Below, piece by piece: positions 26,994 to 36,326 of a stretch of DNA of 64,000 nucleotides. Location: assembly GCF_900112065.1 (NCBI RefSeq), contig NZ_FOKE01000003.1, positions 446,957 through 510,956 of the forward strand. The letters are read 5' to 3'. Positions within the stretch are counted from its first letter, which is position 1. Each line of letters starts with the position of its first letter. The notes under the pieces were generated by a model that worked only from the letters and a program-made list of their open reading frames with translations, searched no databases and was not told the origin of the DNA. The stretch is from Cohnella sp. OV330 (GTDB lineage: Bacteria; Bacillota; Bacilli; Paenibacillales; Paenibacillaceae). A program made the translations under genes and the position numbers.

Positions 26994-27944
26994 ATGAGAC
27001 AACTCTTAATTAGAAGGCTGCTGCAGACGGTCCCGCTGCTGCTGTTCGTGTCGATCGTCTGCTTCGCGATGATCAAGCTCGCGCCGGGCGATCCGGTGCT
27101 GTCGTTCGTCACGCCGAACATGCACCCCGAGGACATCGAGCGCATCCGCCACAACCTCGGACTGGACAAGCCGGCTTACGTCCAGTACTTCCTGTGGATC
27201 AAAGAAGCGGTGACCGGCAATCTGGGCTACTCGCTGGTCAATCATCAGCCGGTCATGGATCAGATTCTGGACCGCCTGCCGGCGACGGCGGGACTCATGG
27301 GCTCCGCGATCGGGCTGGCGGTGCTGCTGGCGATCCCGCTCGGGCTGGCGGCCGGCGCCTACCGGGGCCGCTGGATCGACAAGCTCGTCAACCTGGTCGC
27401 CTACGTCGGCATCTCGGTCCCGCTGTTCTGGCTCGCCATCCTGATGATTTACTTTTTCTCCATCCATCTGCACTGGCTCCCGAGTATGGGCATGCGCACG
27501 ATCGGCGTGAACAGCGCATTCGACGTGCTGAAGCACGGCATCATGCCCTGCGCCGTACTGGCATTCAGCTTCCTCGCGGTCTATGTCCGCTACATTCGCT
27601 CCAGCACGATCGGACAGCTGCGGGAGGATTACGTGCAGATTCAATACGCTTACGGCTCGACCAAGCGCATCGTGCTGTTCAGGCACGTGATGAAGCACGT
27701 CCTGCTGCCGATCATCACGCTGCTCGGCATGTCGATGGGCGAGCTGGTCGCCGGCGCGATCGTGACGGAGACGGTCTTCTCCTGGCCGGGCATCGGCTCG
27801 CTCGGCATGACGGCCGTGAGGGGCATGGACTATCCCGTCATCATGGGGATCACGCTGTTCTCATCCGTCCTGCTCATCCTGGGCAATCTGGCCGCGGACC
27901 TACTGTACGGCATCGCGGACCCGAGAATCAAATCGAAGAGGTGA
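26994..27944 (+). CDS. DppB/OppB-type ABC permease (316 aa)
   Basis: Six-segment permease with the usual N-terminal RRLLQTVPLLLFVSIVCF and the C-terminal motif GAIVTETVFSWPGIGSLG of the dipeptide/oligopeptide family. The ribosome binding site (GGGAG) is weaker than for the neighbours. Four bases separate its stop from the next permease start. Confidence 0.95.
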   Translation: MRQLLIRRLLQTVPLLLFVSIVCFAMIKLAPGDPVLSFVTPNMHPEDIERIRHNLGLDKPAYVQYFLWIKEAVTGNLGYSLVNHQPVMDQILDRLPATAGLMGSAIGLAVLLAIPLGLAAGAYRGRWIDKLVNLVAYVGISVPLFWLAILMIYFFSIHLHWLPSMGMRTIGVNSAFDVLKHGIMPCAVLAFSFLAVYVRYIRSSTIGQLREDYVQIQYAYGSTKRIVLFRHVMKHVLLPIITLLGMSMGELVAGAIVTETVFSWPGIGSLGMTAVRGMDYPVIMGITLFSSVLLILGNLAADLLYGIADPRIKSKR

Positions 27945-27948
27945 CCAC

Positions 27949-28794
27949 ATGAACCGGAGCAAATGGCGCAGCGTCGCGGGCGAGCTGCGGTCGAGCGCGT
28001 TCGGCATCGCCGGCATTATCATCCTTGTCCTGTTCACGATCGCGGCCGCGCTGGCCTTCCTGTCTCCTCACGATCCCAACGCGCTGAACGCGCTCGAACG
28101 GCTGAAGCCGCCGAACGCCGACCACTGGTTCGGGACGGACGACTACGGTCGGGATTACTTCACCAGAGCGCTGTACGGCGGCCGCGTCTCGCTGACGGTC
28201 GGCTTCGCGTCGATGATCCTGGCGACGGGCATCGGCGTCATCGTCGGCGTCGTCAGCGGATACTTCGGCGGATGGATCGACAACCTGCTTATGCGGCTCG
28301 TCGAAGTCATCATGTCGATCCCGTCGTTCCTCATTCTCCTGCTGCTGAGCGTATTCCTGAAGCCGAGCGTCGGCAACATCATTATCATCATCTCGCTCCT
28401 GATGTGGATGAACATCGCGCGGATCGTCAGGGCGGAGACGATGTCGCTCAAGGAACGGGAGTACGTGCTGTACGCGCGCGCGTCCGGGCAGGGCGCCTTC
28501 GGCATCGTCCGAAGACATATTTTCCCCAACCTGATGCCGGTCGTCATCGTCGGCGCGACGAACAACATCGCCTCGGCGATCATGATGGAGTCGTCGCTCA
28601 GCTTCCTGGGCTTCGGCGTCCAGGCGCCGAACGCGACGTGGGGCAGCATGCTGAACAACGCCCAGGGGCTGATCGGGCAGGCGCCTTATCTCGCGGTGTT
28701 TCCGGGCTTGTTCATCCTGCTGACGGTGCTCAGCTTCAACGTGCTGGGCGACATCCTGCGCGTCGGCTTCGAGCCGAAGCTCGTCAAGCGCTAG
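27949..28794 (+). CDS. DppC/OppC-type ABC permease (281 aa)
   Basis: Six-segment permease with the typical extracytoplasmic HWFGTDDYGRDYFTRALYGG and the EAA region YARASGQGAFGIVRRHIFPN; ends with SFNVLGDILR as the family does. AGAGGTG precedes the ATG. It forms the membrane channel with the preceding permease. A 314-bp repeat-bearing gap, unusual inside such operons, follows it. Confidence 0.95.
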   Translation: MNRSKWRSVAGELRSSAFGIAGIIILVLFTIAAALAFLSPHDPNALNALERLKPPNADHWFGTDDYGRDYFTRALYGGRVSLTVGFASMILATGIGVIVGVVSGYFGGWIDNLLMRLVEVIMSIPSFLILLLLSVFLKPSVGNIIIIISLLMWMNIARIVRAETMSLKEREYVLYARASGQGAFGIVRRHIFPNLMPVVIVGATNNIASAIMMESSLSFLGFGVQAPNATWGSMLNNAQGLIGQAPYLAVFPGLFILLTVLSFNVLGDILRVGFEPKLVKR

Positions 28795-29108
28795 GAGGTT
28801 CAGATTCGCGCCACGCTGCCATGACGCAGTTGCTGACAAATGAGCTTTTCGGACACACGATCCGTTATTTTGCCAAAAGGGCGGCTAAGGCGTGGTAAGC
28901 GGACTACAGATCCGTTAAACGTGGAATTGAGCGCGGAATTCGGTATTTTCGGATCAAATAGCGGATCCTGGGTCCGCGGCGGACCGGATTCGGTTGCGGT
29001 TGAGAGGAATAGCGGAAGCTGTGTCCGTTCGATACGGCAGTTGAGGTTTGATATAGCGAGGAAGATCAAAGGCAAGGCACCATCCAATGTAAAAGGAGGG
29101 AACGGGGC
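28795..29108. repeat. 314-bp gap inside the Opp operon with ~51-bp hairpin repeats
   Basis: Four diverged units share a TTCGGA/AGCGGA...TCCG core, at about 28848, 28898, 28960 and 29011 (spacings 50, 62 and 51). The third is a clear hairpin, GCGGA-TCCTGGG-TCCGC. A 90-codon open frame (28840-29112) crosses it but shows no protein-like features and no good start site. The stretch lies between the second permease and the first ATPase gene and must be transcribed if the operon is one unit. Confidence 0.65.
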
Positions 29109-30119
29109 ATGACGGAACGGCTGCTTGAAATGGAGGATCTCCGCGTGTCGTTCTACTCCCGGAGCGGGGAGAACCAAGCGGTGCGGGGCGTGAGCCTGCA
29201 CGTCGACGCGGGAGAGACGGTCGGGATCGTCGGCGAGTCCGGCAGCGGCAAGAGCGTGACGGCGAAGGCGGCCCTGGGCCTGATCGGCCCGCCGGGCCGC
29301 GTCATCGGCGGCGATATCCGCTACCGCGGCGAGAGCCTGCTGGGCTGGTCCGACAGCCGCTGGCGCAAGCTGCGGGGCAACCGGATCGCGATGGTGTTCC
29401 AGGATCCGATGACGGCGCTCAATCCGGTAAAAAAGATCGGCGCGCAAATGACGGAAGTAATCCGCAGGCACCGCGGGCTCGGCAAAGAGGCCGCGAGGCT
29501 GGAGGCGGTCGCCAAGCTGCGCGAGGTCGGCATCGGCGAGCCCGAACGCCGGCTGGAGCAGTACCCGCACGAGTTCAGCGGGGGCATGCGGCAGCGGGTC
29601 ATGATCGCGATGGCGCTCTCCTGCGAGCCGGAGCTGCTCCTCGCCGACGAGCCGACGACGGCGCTCGACGTGACGATCCAGGCGCAGATCCTCGACCTGC
29701 TGAAGGATATCAAGGCGAAGTCGAACATGGGCATCGTGCTGATCACGCACGATCTCGGCGTGGTCGCGCAGGTGTGCACGCGGGTCGTCGTCATGTACGG
29801 GGGCATGGTGATGGAGGAAGGGACGGTCGAGGACATCTTCTATCGCCCCGGTCATCCGTACACGCAGGGGCTGCTGAAGTCGGTGCCCAAGCGCGGAGGA
29901 GGCACGCGCGAGCGGCTCGTACCGATCGAGGGGACGCCGCCGGATCTGCTGGATCCGCCGCCGGGCTGCCCGTTCATCGAGCGCTGCCCGCACGCCTTCG
30001 GCAAATGCGTGGAGCGGCCGCCGTTGTTCGAGCTCGGCGAGGGCCACCGCGCGCTGTGCTGGCTTCACGATGCGGAGCATTCGGCGGCGAGAAGCGGGAG
30101 GAGGGATTCGGATGGATAA
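29109..30119 (+). CDS. OppD/DppD-type ABC ATPase (336 aa)
   Basis: Walker A GESGSGKS, signature FSGGMRQR, Walker B LLADEPTT, and the C-terminal oligopeptide-family extension with cysteines ([14 protein letters not shown]). Energises the permease pair at 26994-28794. AAAGGAGGG precedes the ATG. Overlaps the next ATPase gene by 8 bp. Confidence 0.96.
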   Translation: MTERLLEMEDLRVSFYSRSGENQAVRGVSLHVDAGETVGIVGESGSGKSVTAKAALGLIGPPGRVIGGDIRYRGESLLGWSDSRWRKLRGNRIAMVFQDPMTALNPVKKIGAQMTEVIRRHRGLGKEAARLEAVAKLREVGIGEPERRLEQYPHEFSGGMRQRVMIAMALSCEPELLLADEPTTALDVTIQAQILDLLKDIKAKSNMGIVLITHDLGVVAQVCTRVVVMYGGMVMEEGTVEDIFYRPGHPYTQGLLKSVPKRGGGTRERLVPIEGTPPDLLDPPPGCPFIERCPHAFGKCVERPPLFELGEGHRALCWLHDAEHSAARSGRRDSDG

Positions 30120-31014
30120 GGCGGCCAAGACGCTGGTAGACGTCCGGGATCTCAAGAAGCATTTCGTCAAAGAAAAGGATGTCTGGGGCAGAACGACGCA
30201 GGTGTTGAAGGCGGTCGACGGCGTGAGCTTCGGCATTCGCAAAGGCGAGACGTTCGGCCTCGTTGGCGAGTCGGGCAGCGGAAAGTCGACGGTCGGGCGC
30301 TGCCTGCTGCGGCTGTACGACTATACGGAGGGCGAAGTTTTATACGACGGCCAGCCATTGTCCGCGCTCGACGACAAAGCGCTGCGTCCTTTCCGCCGGC
30401 GGATCCAGAGCATTTTCCAGGACCCGTACTCGTCGCTGAACCCGGGCATGAACGTGCTCGAGCTGATCGGCGAGCCGATGGACATTCACGGCGTGCATGC
30501 CGGGAGCGCCCGCAAGGAAGCGGTCGCGGACCTGCTCGTCAAGGTCGGGCTTAAGCCGGAGCATCTAACCCGTTATCCGCATGAATTCAGCGGCGGCCAA
30601 CGGCAGCGGCTGTCGATCGCAAGGGCGCTCTCGGTTCGGCCGGAGTTCGTCGTGTGCGACGAGCCGATCTCCGCGCTCGACGTGTCCGTGCAGGCCCAGG
30701 TCGTGAACATGCTCGAGGACCTGCAGGCCGAATTCGGCCTGACGTACCTGTTTATCGCGCACGACCTGTCGATGGTCCGCCACATCTCCGACCGGATCGG
30801 CGTCATGTACGCGGGTCGCCTCGTCGAGGTTGCGGACAGCGACGAGCTGTACGACAACCCATTGCATCCGTACACGCAGGCGCTGCTGTCGGCGATTCCG
30901 GTGCCGGACCCGCGTGCCGCGGCCAAGCGGATCGCCTGGGACCGCGCGGCGTGGACCGGCGAGGGCGCACCGCTGCGCGAGGTCGGGCCGGGGCATTTCG
31001 CTGCGATTCCGTGA
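30112..31014 (+). CDS. OppF/DppF-type ABC ATPase (300 aa)
   Basis: Walker [17 protein letters not shown] signature, Walker [13 protein letters not shown]. Start at 30112 follows GGGAGGAGGG. Partner of the OppD-type ATPase. Compared with typical OppF the C-terminal cysteine-containing tail is replaced by a short unrelated end ([12 protein letters not shown]), so it may be slightly shortened. Confidence 0.95.
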   Translation: MDKAAKTLVDVRDLKKHFVKEKDVWGRTTQVLKAVDGVSFGIRKGETFGLVGESGSGKSTVGRCLLRLYDYTEGEVLYDGQPLSALDDKALRPFRRRIQSIFQDPYSSLNPGMNVLELIGEPMDIHGVHAGSARKEAVADLLVKVGLKPEHLTRYPHEFSGGQRQRLSIARALSVRPEFVVCDEPISALDVSVQAQVVNMLEDLQAEFGLTYLFIAHDLSMVRHISDRIGVMYAGRLVEVADSDELYDNPLHPYTQALLSAIPVPDPRAAAKRIAWDRAAWTGEGAPLREVGPGHFAAIP

Positions 31015-31129
31015 AGGACAGCGCGGCTGCACCGCGAATCGAGCCGCGTAAGCGAGGAAAGCGCAGTTGCGTCATGAATCGAGCCGTGCTATCGGAGCAT
31101 TTATAGTGTCATTAAAGGAGCGGATGAAC

Positions 31130-31588
31130 ATGAGCACGACAAGTCAGGCGAGGCTGTCCCAGTGGGACGCGCTGTTGGTGGAGTCGTTGAGGTCGCTGGG
31201 ATGGTCTAACGAGGAGCTGTTCGCGCGCGTCCGTTCGGGCGAGCTGCCGGTCGACGAGAGTCCGTTTCAGTTCAAGTACGAGGCGCTCTCCGCCTTCGCC
31301 GCGGAGGAGCCCGAGACGTTCGAAGCGGCCGTCACGCAAGGTTACCAGATCAAGTACAACACGGTGCGCGGCATTCACAGCTGGATTCGGGTCGCGCTCG
31401 GCCTTGAGCCGGAGTTGCTGCTGGAGGCGGGAGCCGAGGCTGTCCGCGCTTCGCTGAGTACCGACGAAAAGGCGCGCTTGGCATCCGTACTTTCCTTCGG
31501 CTGGCGCGTTCGCGAGGAAGAGGAAAAGGCGGCGGAGGTTTCGGGCGAAGGACGCAGCGTCTACGTGATCGAACCGATCCAGCGCTGA
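31130..31588 (+). CDS. Uncharacterised soluble protein (152 aa)
   Basis: Not recognised. Acidic, mostly helical, no signal peptide or membrane segment. AAAGGAG is 9 bp before the ATG at 31130; an ATG 6 bp earlier is too close to the site. It lies 115 bp after the OppF-type gene in the same direction and ahead of a terminator, so it may be the last gene of the Opp operon. The middle region (FQFKYEALSAFAAEEP, IKYNTVRGIHSWI) might be a small all-helical domain. Confidence 0.7.
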   Translation: MSTTSQARLSQWDALLVESLRSLGWSNEELFARVRSGELPVDESPFQFKYEALSAFAAEEPETFEAAVTQGYQIKYNTVRGIHSWIRVALGLEPELLLEAGAEAVRASLSTDEKARLASVLSFGWRVREEEEKAAEVSGEGRSVYVIEPIQR

Positions 31589-31679
31589 ACGCAGCGGCAT
31601 GATTGCTGAGTTGAAACTTCGTTGACAGAATATCCAGTCTTGTCCATAATAAGTACAGAAGAAATGAACGCGGGGAAGC

Positions 31680-31728
31680 GCCCCGTCAGAGCCGAACACG
31701 TCACGTGTCGCTTTGACGGGGCTTTTTT
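31680..31728 (+). terminator. Rho-independent terminator
   Basis: GCCCCGTCA and TGACGGGGC form a perfect 9-bp stem; the long loop contains a second palindrome-like segment (CACGTCACGTG). Followed by TTTTTT. Ends the Opp transcript before the Uma2-like gene. Confidence 0.85.
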
Positions 31729-31749
31729 GCTAAAGGGAGGGTGCTTGCC

Positions 31750-32346
31750 ATGGATAAAAAAAAGGAATGGGAAGCGGCGATCAGACAGAAGCGCGTGACG
31801 TACGACATTTACGCGGAGCTGCCGGAGGACGGGCAGCGTTACGAGGTGCTGGACGGGTCGCTCGAGCTGATGTCGGGTCCGTCGCTCGTGCATCAAATGC
31901 TTGGTGCCAAGCTGCATCTAATCACGCAGAGTTGCAGCTCGGAGTACTTTATTTTGCTTGCCCCGCTCGATGTCATCTTAAGCCCGAGAAATGTCGCGCA
32001 GCCGGACGTCATCTTCATTCACCGGGGCAGGACCGACATCATGACGATGCGCGGCATCGAAGGCGCGCCCGATCTCGTCGTGGAGGTGCTGTCGCCCGGT
32101 TCCAGGCACAGGGACAAGGTGCGCAAGCTGGACATCTACGGGAAGCATGGCGTGCAGGAGTATTGGATCCTCGATCCGGTGGCCCGAACGCTCGAGCGTT
32201 ATGAACAAGAGGGCAACCGCCTGACGCTGACCGAGTTGTTCGAGGGAGAAGACCGCGTCGTATCGGACAAGCTGCCGTGCATTTCGTTCGCGCTCAGCGA
32301 ACTGTTCGCGGAGGAGCAGATCGGTCGCTTGCTCGCAGGCGGCTGA
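31750..32346 (+). CDS. Uma2-family (DUF820) putative restriction-like endonuclease (198 aa)
   Basis: Shows the DUF820/Uma2 pattern: LPEDGQRYEVLDGSLELMSGPS, then AQPDVIFI, APDLVVEVLSPGS and YGKHGVQEYWILDP, a PD-(D/E)xK nuclease fold (Asp in QPDVIF, Glu in VVEVLSP). Common as multiple copies in cyanobacteria and Paenibacillus; biological role not established. The ATG at 31750 has AGGGAGG 9 bp upstream. Stands alone. Confidence 0.88.
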   Translation: MDKKKEWEAAIRQKRVTYDIYAELPEDGQRYEVLDGSLELMSGPSLVHQMLGAKLHLITQSCSSEYFILLAPLDVILSPRNVAQPDVIFIHRGRTDIMTMRGIEGAPDLVVEVLSPGSRHRDKVRKLDIYGKHGVQEYWILDPVARTLERYEQEGNRLTLTELFEGEDRVVSDKLPCISFALSELFAEEQIGRLLAGG

Positions 32347-32483
32347 GGCCGAACGATGCGCGCTTCAGCCCGGCAAGGTCAGTCCAGGCATGACGTTTGA
32401 CTTGTTCATTCATGCGCTTATATATTAAGGCGGTAAAGGATTAAAGCCGCTATTTTCATAGCCGCTATCGCCATAGAGGAGAG

Positions 32484-33290
32484 ATGGAACGCGTGAGCAT
32501 TCAATTCAAGTGTTTTCCGGGAGGCCGGCGCAAAGCGGTCACGTTCAGCTTCGACGACGGCAGGACGCACGACCGCAGGCTGGTTGAGGCGATGAACCGC
32601 TATGGTCTCAAAGGAACGTTTCACCTGAACGCAGGCAAGCTGGGGTTGGAGGGCTACGTCGGCGCCGACGAGATCGCCGGCTTATTCGAGGGGCACGAGG
32701 TGTCTGCGCATACGATCAACCATCCGTTTCTCGACCTGCTCCCGACCGACGCGCTGGCCGGCGAGATCTGGGAGGACCGCAAGGCGCTGGAGCGCTTGAC
32801 GGGCTATCCCGTCCGCGGCATGAGCTATCCGTTCGGCACGTACGACGACCGCGTCGTCGCGGCGCTGCCCGCGTTCGGCATCGAATACGCCCGCACGACG
32901 AACAGCCATGGCGGCTATAGGCTGCCGGCCGATTTCCTGCGCTGGCATCCCACCTGCCACCACAAGCAGATGGTCGAGCGCACGGAGGACTTCCTTGGCT
33001 ATCAGGACCGCTTCGGCAGAATGTCGCTGCTCTACATTTGGGGGCACAGCTACGAGTTCGAGTCGGACGACAACTGGCATCTCGTCGACACCGTCGGCGA
33101 GCAGCTGGCCGGCGCGGACGACGTGTGGAAGGCGACCAATGCCGAGATCGTCGCCTACAAGCAGGCGCTCGACCGGCTGCGGTTTTCCGCTGATTGCACG
33201 ATCGTGCACAATCCGTCCGCGCTCGAGGTTTGGATCGCGGCCGACGGAGAGGCCGTTCCGGTCGGGCCGGGCGAGCTGAAGCGTTTGTAA
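32484..33290 (+). CDS. Polysaccharide deacetylase-family protein, NodB/CE4 type (268 aa)
   Basis: NodB-like domain: TFSFDDGRTHD (motif 1, metal-binding Asp), SAHTINHP (motif 2, two His ligands), MSYPFGTYDD (motif 3). No signal peptide, so it is not obviously a wall enzyme. The start is uncertain: AGAGGAG is only about 2 bp before the ATG at 32484 but 11 bp before an in-frame GTG at 32493, which may be the true start. Likely removes acetyl or similar groups from an amino sugar; substrate unknown. Confidence 0.85.
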   Translation: MERVSIQFKCFPGGRRKAVTFSFDDGRTHDRRLVEAMNRYGLKGTFHLNAGKLGLEGYVGADEIAGLFEGHEVSAHTINHPFLDLLPTDALAGEIWEDRKALERLTGYPVRGMSYPFGTYDDRVVAALPAFGIEYARTTNSHGGYRLPADFLRWHPTCHHKQMVERTEDFLGYQDRFGRMSLLYIWGHSYEFESDDNWHLVDTVGEQLAGADDVWKATNAEIVAYKQALDRLRFSADCTIVHNPSALEVWIAADGEAVPVGPGELKRL

Positions 33291-33331
33291 ACATAAGCAC
33301 GCTGGATTCCGCCGCGCGCGTACCTGAAGCA

Positions 33332-33365
33332 GAAAAAGCAGAGACCGCGCGGTCTCTGCTCTTTG
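33332..33365. terminator. Bidirectional terminator between convergent genes
   Basis: AGCAGAGACC-GCGC-GGTCTCTGCT is a perfect 10-bp stem with a 4-nt loop. A run of five A residues lies on its left (T-run for the minus strand, serving the BceB-type gene) and CTTT on the right (weaker, for the deacetylase). Confidence 0.85.
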
Positions 33366-33381
33366 CGCCGCAAGTACCCCG

Positions 33382-35328
33382 TCACGCCGGATTCAGAATC
33401 CGGTCGTTCGAATAGACGCATACCGCATAGTAGACGAAGTATACCGCGACATACGCGCCCATCGACAGCAGGATCGGGATCGTGAAGTTCATGCCGACGA
33501 GTCCGGCGGTGAATACCTTCATGATCACGTAGCCGTGAGCGGTGCCTACGGCGAGCGGCAGGACGAAGACGAACAGCGTCTGCCAGGCGATCGTCCGCCG
33601 CAGCTCCCGGCGGCTGACGCCGAGCTTGCGCAGCACCGCGTACCGCCCGATGTCCGCGTGCGCTTCCGTCATTTGCTTGAAGTAGATCATGCTGCCCGTG
33701 GCCGCGAGGAAGACGAGCCCCAGGAAGCCGACGATGAACAGAAACAATCCCGACTCTTCCTGCGTGCGCTTGTATTCCGCGTAGAACATGTTCAGGCGCG
33801 CATCGTCGCGGCCCGCGGCCAGCGCGCTTAGCCGGTCGGCGGTCGCGCCCGCCTGTTCCTGTCCTTCGACCCTGTAGACCTCGAACACGGTCGGCGCCGC
33901 GGCCTTCGCGAGCTCGGCCCATGTCCCGTCGTCCACGACGGCGAACAAGTCCGGGAACCGCCAGCTCAGCACGCGTCCTTCCAGCAAGGCCACGAAGGGC
34001 AGCGCTCTTTTCCCGTCTCCGATGCGCAGTTCAAGCGATTGCCCGGCGTATTCCGCAAAAGTTTGATCGTCCAGCATCGGCCGGATGGCCGCTGCTTCTC
34101 CTGACGCCAGCCGGACCGTCTCGTGCCTTCCGAGCGCCTTGGCCGCCTCGTTGTAGGCGCTGGCGGACAATATCGAGACAGACTTACCCGGCTCGGCGTA
34201 CGAATAGTAGTGAATCGGAATGTCGCGCAGGTTGGTCAGGCTCGCGTCCAGCTCGACGACGGGAATCGAGAGATGCGAGACGACCGGGTGGTCCCTGTCC
34301 GCGCCGATGATATTCCGGACGGCTTCGTCGAACGCGGGATCGACGGACGCATGCTCGTAGCTGAACGGCCGGCTCTCGGCGGTGCTGCGTTCCGCGAAGT
34401 AATATTGGATGTACACGATGCTGAAAATGCCGAGGGTGATGCCGCTTAGCAGCGCGATCATCGAAAAGGTGCGGACATGGCCGCGCACGCGGAACAAGAG
34501 CTGCGAGACCCCGATCATGGCGGTGCCCCGGTAATAGCGGGATTTATTCCTGCGCCAGGCGGCGAGCAGCGCCGGCACGGCCGCGCGGAACAGCAGCCAG
34601 GTGCCGAGCAGGATGCAGACGAGGGCGATGCCCATATTGAGCGCGAACTGCTCGGTCGTATGAATCTCCCGAAGCGCCGCGATGTAGCCCGCCGCGATTA
34701 ACAGCGCGGCAGCGAGCGCCGCCCACACCGAGACGCGGGGCGCAGGCTCGCCCTTTTTGTCCGCTCTGAACAGCTCGATGAGCGGAAACTTATAGATGAG
34801 CCGGTAGCTGTGGAGCGAGGTCGCCAGTACGATAAGCGCGAACACGGCGATCGTGTTCGCCGCCGCTTCGAGCGAGAGTCCGAAGCCGACGGCCGTCGTC
34901 GCGCCCGTGCCAAGCAGCCGGACCAGGATCATGCCGAACAGCTTGGACAGCAGCGTGCCGAGGCCGATGCCTGCGGCCAGCACGAGGGCGCTCAGGATCA
35001 GATTCTCGTAGAGCAGCATCCGTCCGATCGTCTTGCGCCGTACGCCGAGCAGCGCGTACAGCCCGATTTCCTTTTTGCGGTTGCGCGTGAAAAAGGCGTT
35101 GGAGTAGCCGATGAATACGGCAGCGAACAAGGCCAGCACGACCGACGAGCCCATGAATACCGTGCGCAGGTTTTGAGAAGAAGCCATCCCGGCTTCGATA
35201 TCTTTGTTGTATTGAAGGCTGACGAACGTGAAGTAGATGACGACGCTGATCAGCATCGAGACAAAATAAATGCCGTAATTACGGGCGTTGCCTTTCATGT
35301 TTTTCTTGGCCAGATCCCATGGCGTCAT
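33382..35328 (-). CDS. BceB/VraG-type ABC permease, FtsX fold (648 aa)
   Basis: About ten membrane segments with a large extracytoplasmic region of roughly 200 residues between segments 7 and 8, the hallmark of peptide-antibiotic sensing and detoxifying permeases (BceB, VraG). N-terminus MTPWDLAKKNMKGNARNYGIYF is typical. Start at 35328 follows AAAGGAGAGG; the same frame is open for 142 further codons upstream into the ATPase gene but that part is not protein-like. Works with the ATPase upstream and the BceRS-like pair on the other strand. Confidence 0.94.
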   Translation of the reverse strand: MTPWDLAKKNMKGNARNYGIYFVSMLISVVIYFTFVSLQYNKDIEAGMASSQNLRTVFMGSSVVLALFAAVFIGYSNAFFTRNRKKEIGLYALLGVRRKTIGRMLLYENLILSALVLAAGIGLGTLLSKLFGMILVRLLGTGATTAVGFGLSLEAAANTIAVFALIVLATSLHSYRLIYKFPLIELFRADKKGEPAPRVSVWAALAAALLIAAGYIAALREIHTTEQFALNMGIALVCILLGTWLLFRAAVPALLAAWRRNKSRYYRGTAMIGVSQLLFRVRGHVRTFSMIALLSGITLGIFSIVYIQYYFAERSTAESRPFSYEHASVDPAFDEAVRNIIGADRDHPVVSHLSIPVVELDASLTNLRDIPIHYYSYAEPGKSVSILSASAYNEAAKALGRHETVRLASGEAAAIRPMLDDQTFAEYAGQSLELRIGDGKRALPFVALLEGRVLSWRFPDLFAVVDDGTWAELAKAAAPTVFEVYRVEGQEQAGATADRLSALAAGRDDARLNMFYAEYKRTQEESGLFLFIVGFLGLVFLAATGSMIYFKQMTEAHADIGRYAVLRKLGVSRRELRRTIAWQTLFVFVLPLAVGTAHGYVIMKVFTAGLVGMNFTIPILLSMGAYVAVYFVYYAVCVYSNDRILNPA

Positions 35329-35362
35329 GCCGAGCCTCTCCTTTCCGCGATCGCGCGGAGAA

Positions 35363-36130
35363 TCATCCGCCGACCGGCGCGCCGCCGCCGAGTACCGACA
35401 GCACGTCCATGATTTTTTTGAAAAACAGCGGCCGTGCCGTCTCGCCTCTGCCGACCTCTGTGAAGACGCTGCCGTCCTTGATGAACAGCACGCGGGAGCA
35501 ATAGCTGGCGGCGAACGGATCGTGCGTGACCATGAGGATGGTCGCGCGCTCGCGCATATTGAGCTCCTGCAGGCACTCGAGCAGGTCCGTGGCGGACTTC
35601 GAATCGAGCGCGCCGGTCGGTTCGTCGGCCAGCACGAGGCTAGGCTTCGCGACGATCGCGCGGGAGGCCGCCGTGCGCTGCTTCTGCCCGCCGGAGATCT
35701 GGTACGGGTACTTGTCCAGAATGTCCCGGATGCCGAAGCGCTCGGCGATCTCAAGCGCGCGGCGCTCGAGCTCCGCGAGGTCGGCGCGCGCCAGCGCCAG
35801 CGGCAGGACGATGTTCTCCCGGACCGTCAGCGTATCGAGCAGATTGAAGTCCTGGAAAATGAAGCCCAGCCGGTCCCTGCGAAATGCCGACATCCGAGCC
35901 TCGTCCATATTCAGAATGCTGACGCCGTCCACCTCGATCTCGCCCGAGGTCGGCCTGTCGATCGTCGACAGCAGGTTCAGCAGGGTCGACTTGCCCGAGC
36001 CGGACGGCCCCATGATGCCGACGAACTCGCCTTCCGCGACGGTCAGGTCGATATGCTGCAGCGCGGTGAACAGATTGCCTCTCGCGCCGTATGTCTTTTG
36101 CACGTTTCTCGCTTCCACGATCGTTTTCAT
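35363..36130 (-). CDS. BceA-type ABC ATPase (255 aa)
   Basis: Walker A GPSGSGKS, Q-loop FIFQDFNLLDTLTVRENI (typical of the MacB/LolD/BceA group), ISGGQKQR signature, Walker B LVLADEPTGALD. GGAGGAAT precedes the ATG. 34 bp separate it from the permease gene. Divergent from the response-regulator gene at 36327; the 196-bp gap should hold the regulator's binding site. Confidence 0.95.
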   Translation of the reverse strand: MKTIVEARNVQKTYGARGNLFTALQHIDLTVAEGEFVGIMGPSGSGKSTLLNLLSTIDRPTSGEIEVDGVSILNMDEARMSAFRRDRLGFIFQDFNLLDTLTVRENIVLPLALARADLAELERRALEIAERFGIRDILDKYPYQISGGQKQRTAASRAIVAKPSLVLADEPTGALDSKSATDLLECLQELNMRERATILMVTHDPFAASYCSRVLFIKDGSVFTEVGRGETARPLFFKKIMDVLSVLGGGAPVGG

Positions 36131-36326
36131 CTTCTATTCCTCCATCTCCGCCATTCAAGAGCGTCAGGCCTGCGATATTTATTGTACAGGATCCCTTATG
36201 CGTTCAACCGAACAGCCGGGGCGCCCAACCTAACAATATTGTCACATACGGCGTGTTGCGCGGGGGGCGGCGGGGATGGTATGAATGACTCATGCGAAAA
36301 GGCGAACGGCCTGGGGAGGCAAGCGT

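Noticed and set aside
28840-29112. 90-codon plus-strand gene between permease and ATPase of Opp
   Set aside because: Covers the repeat units, lacks a ribosome binding site and has no protein-like pattern.
33382-35754. Longer 790-codon reading of the BceB-type permease
   Set aside because: The first 142 codons are out of frame inside the BceA-type gene, and a good ribosome binding site precedes the ATG at 35328.
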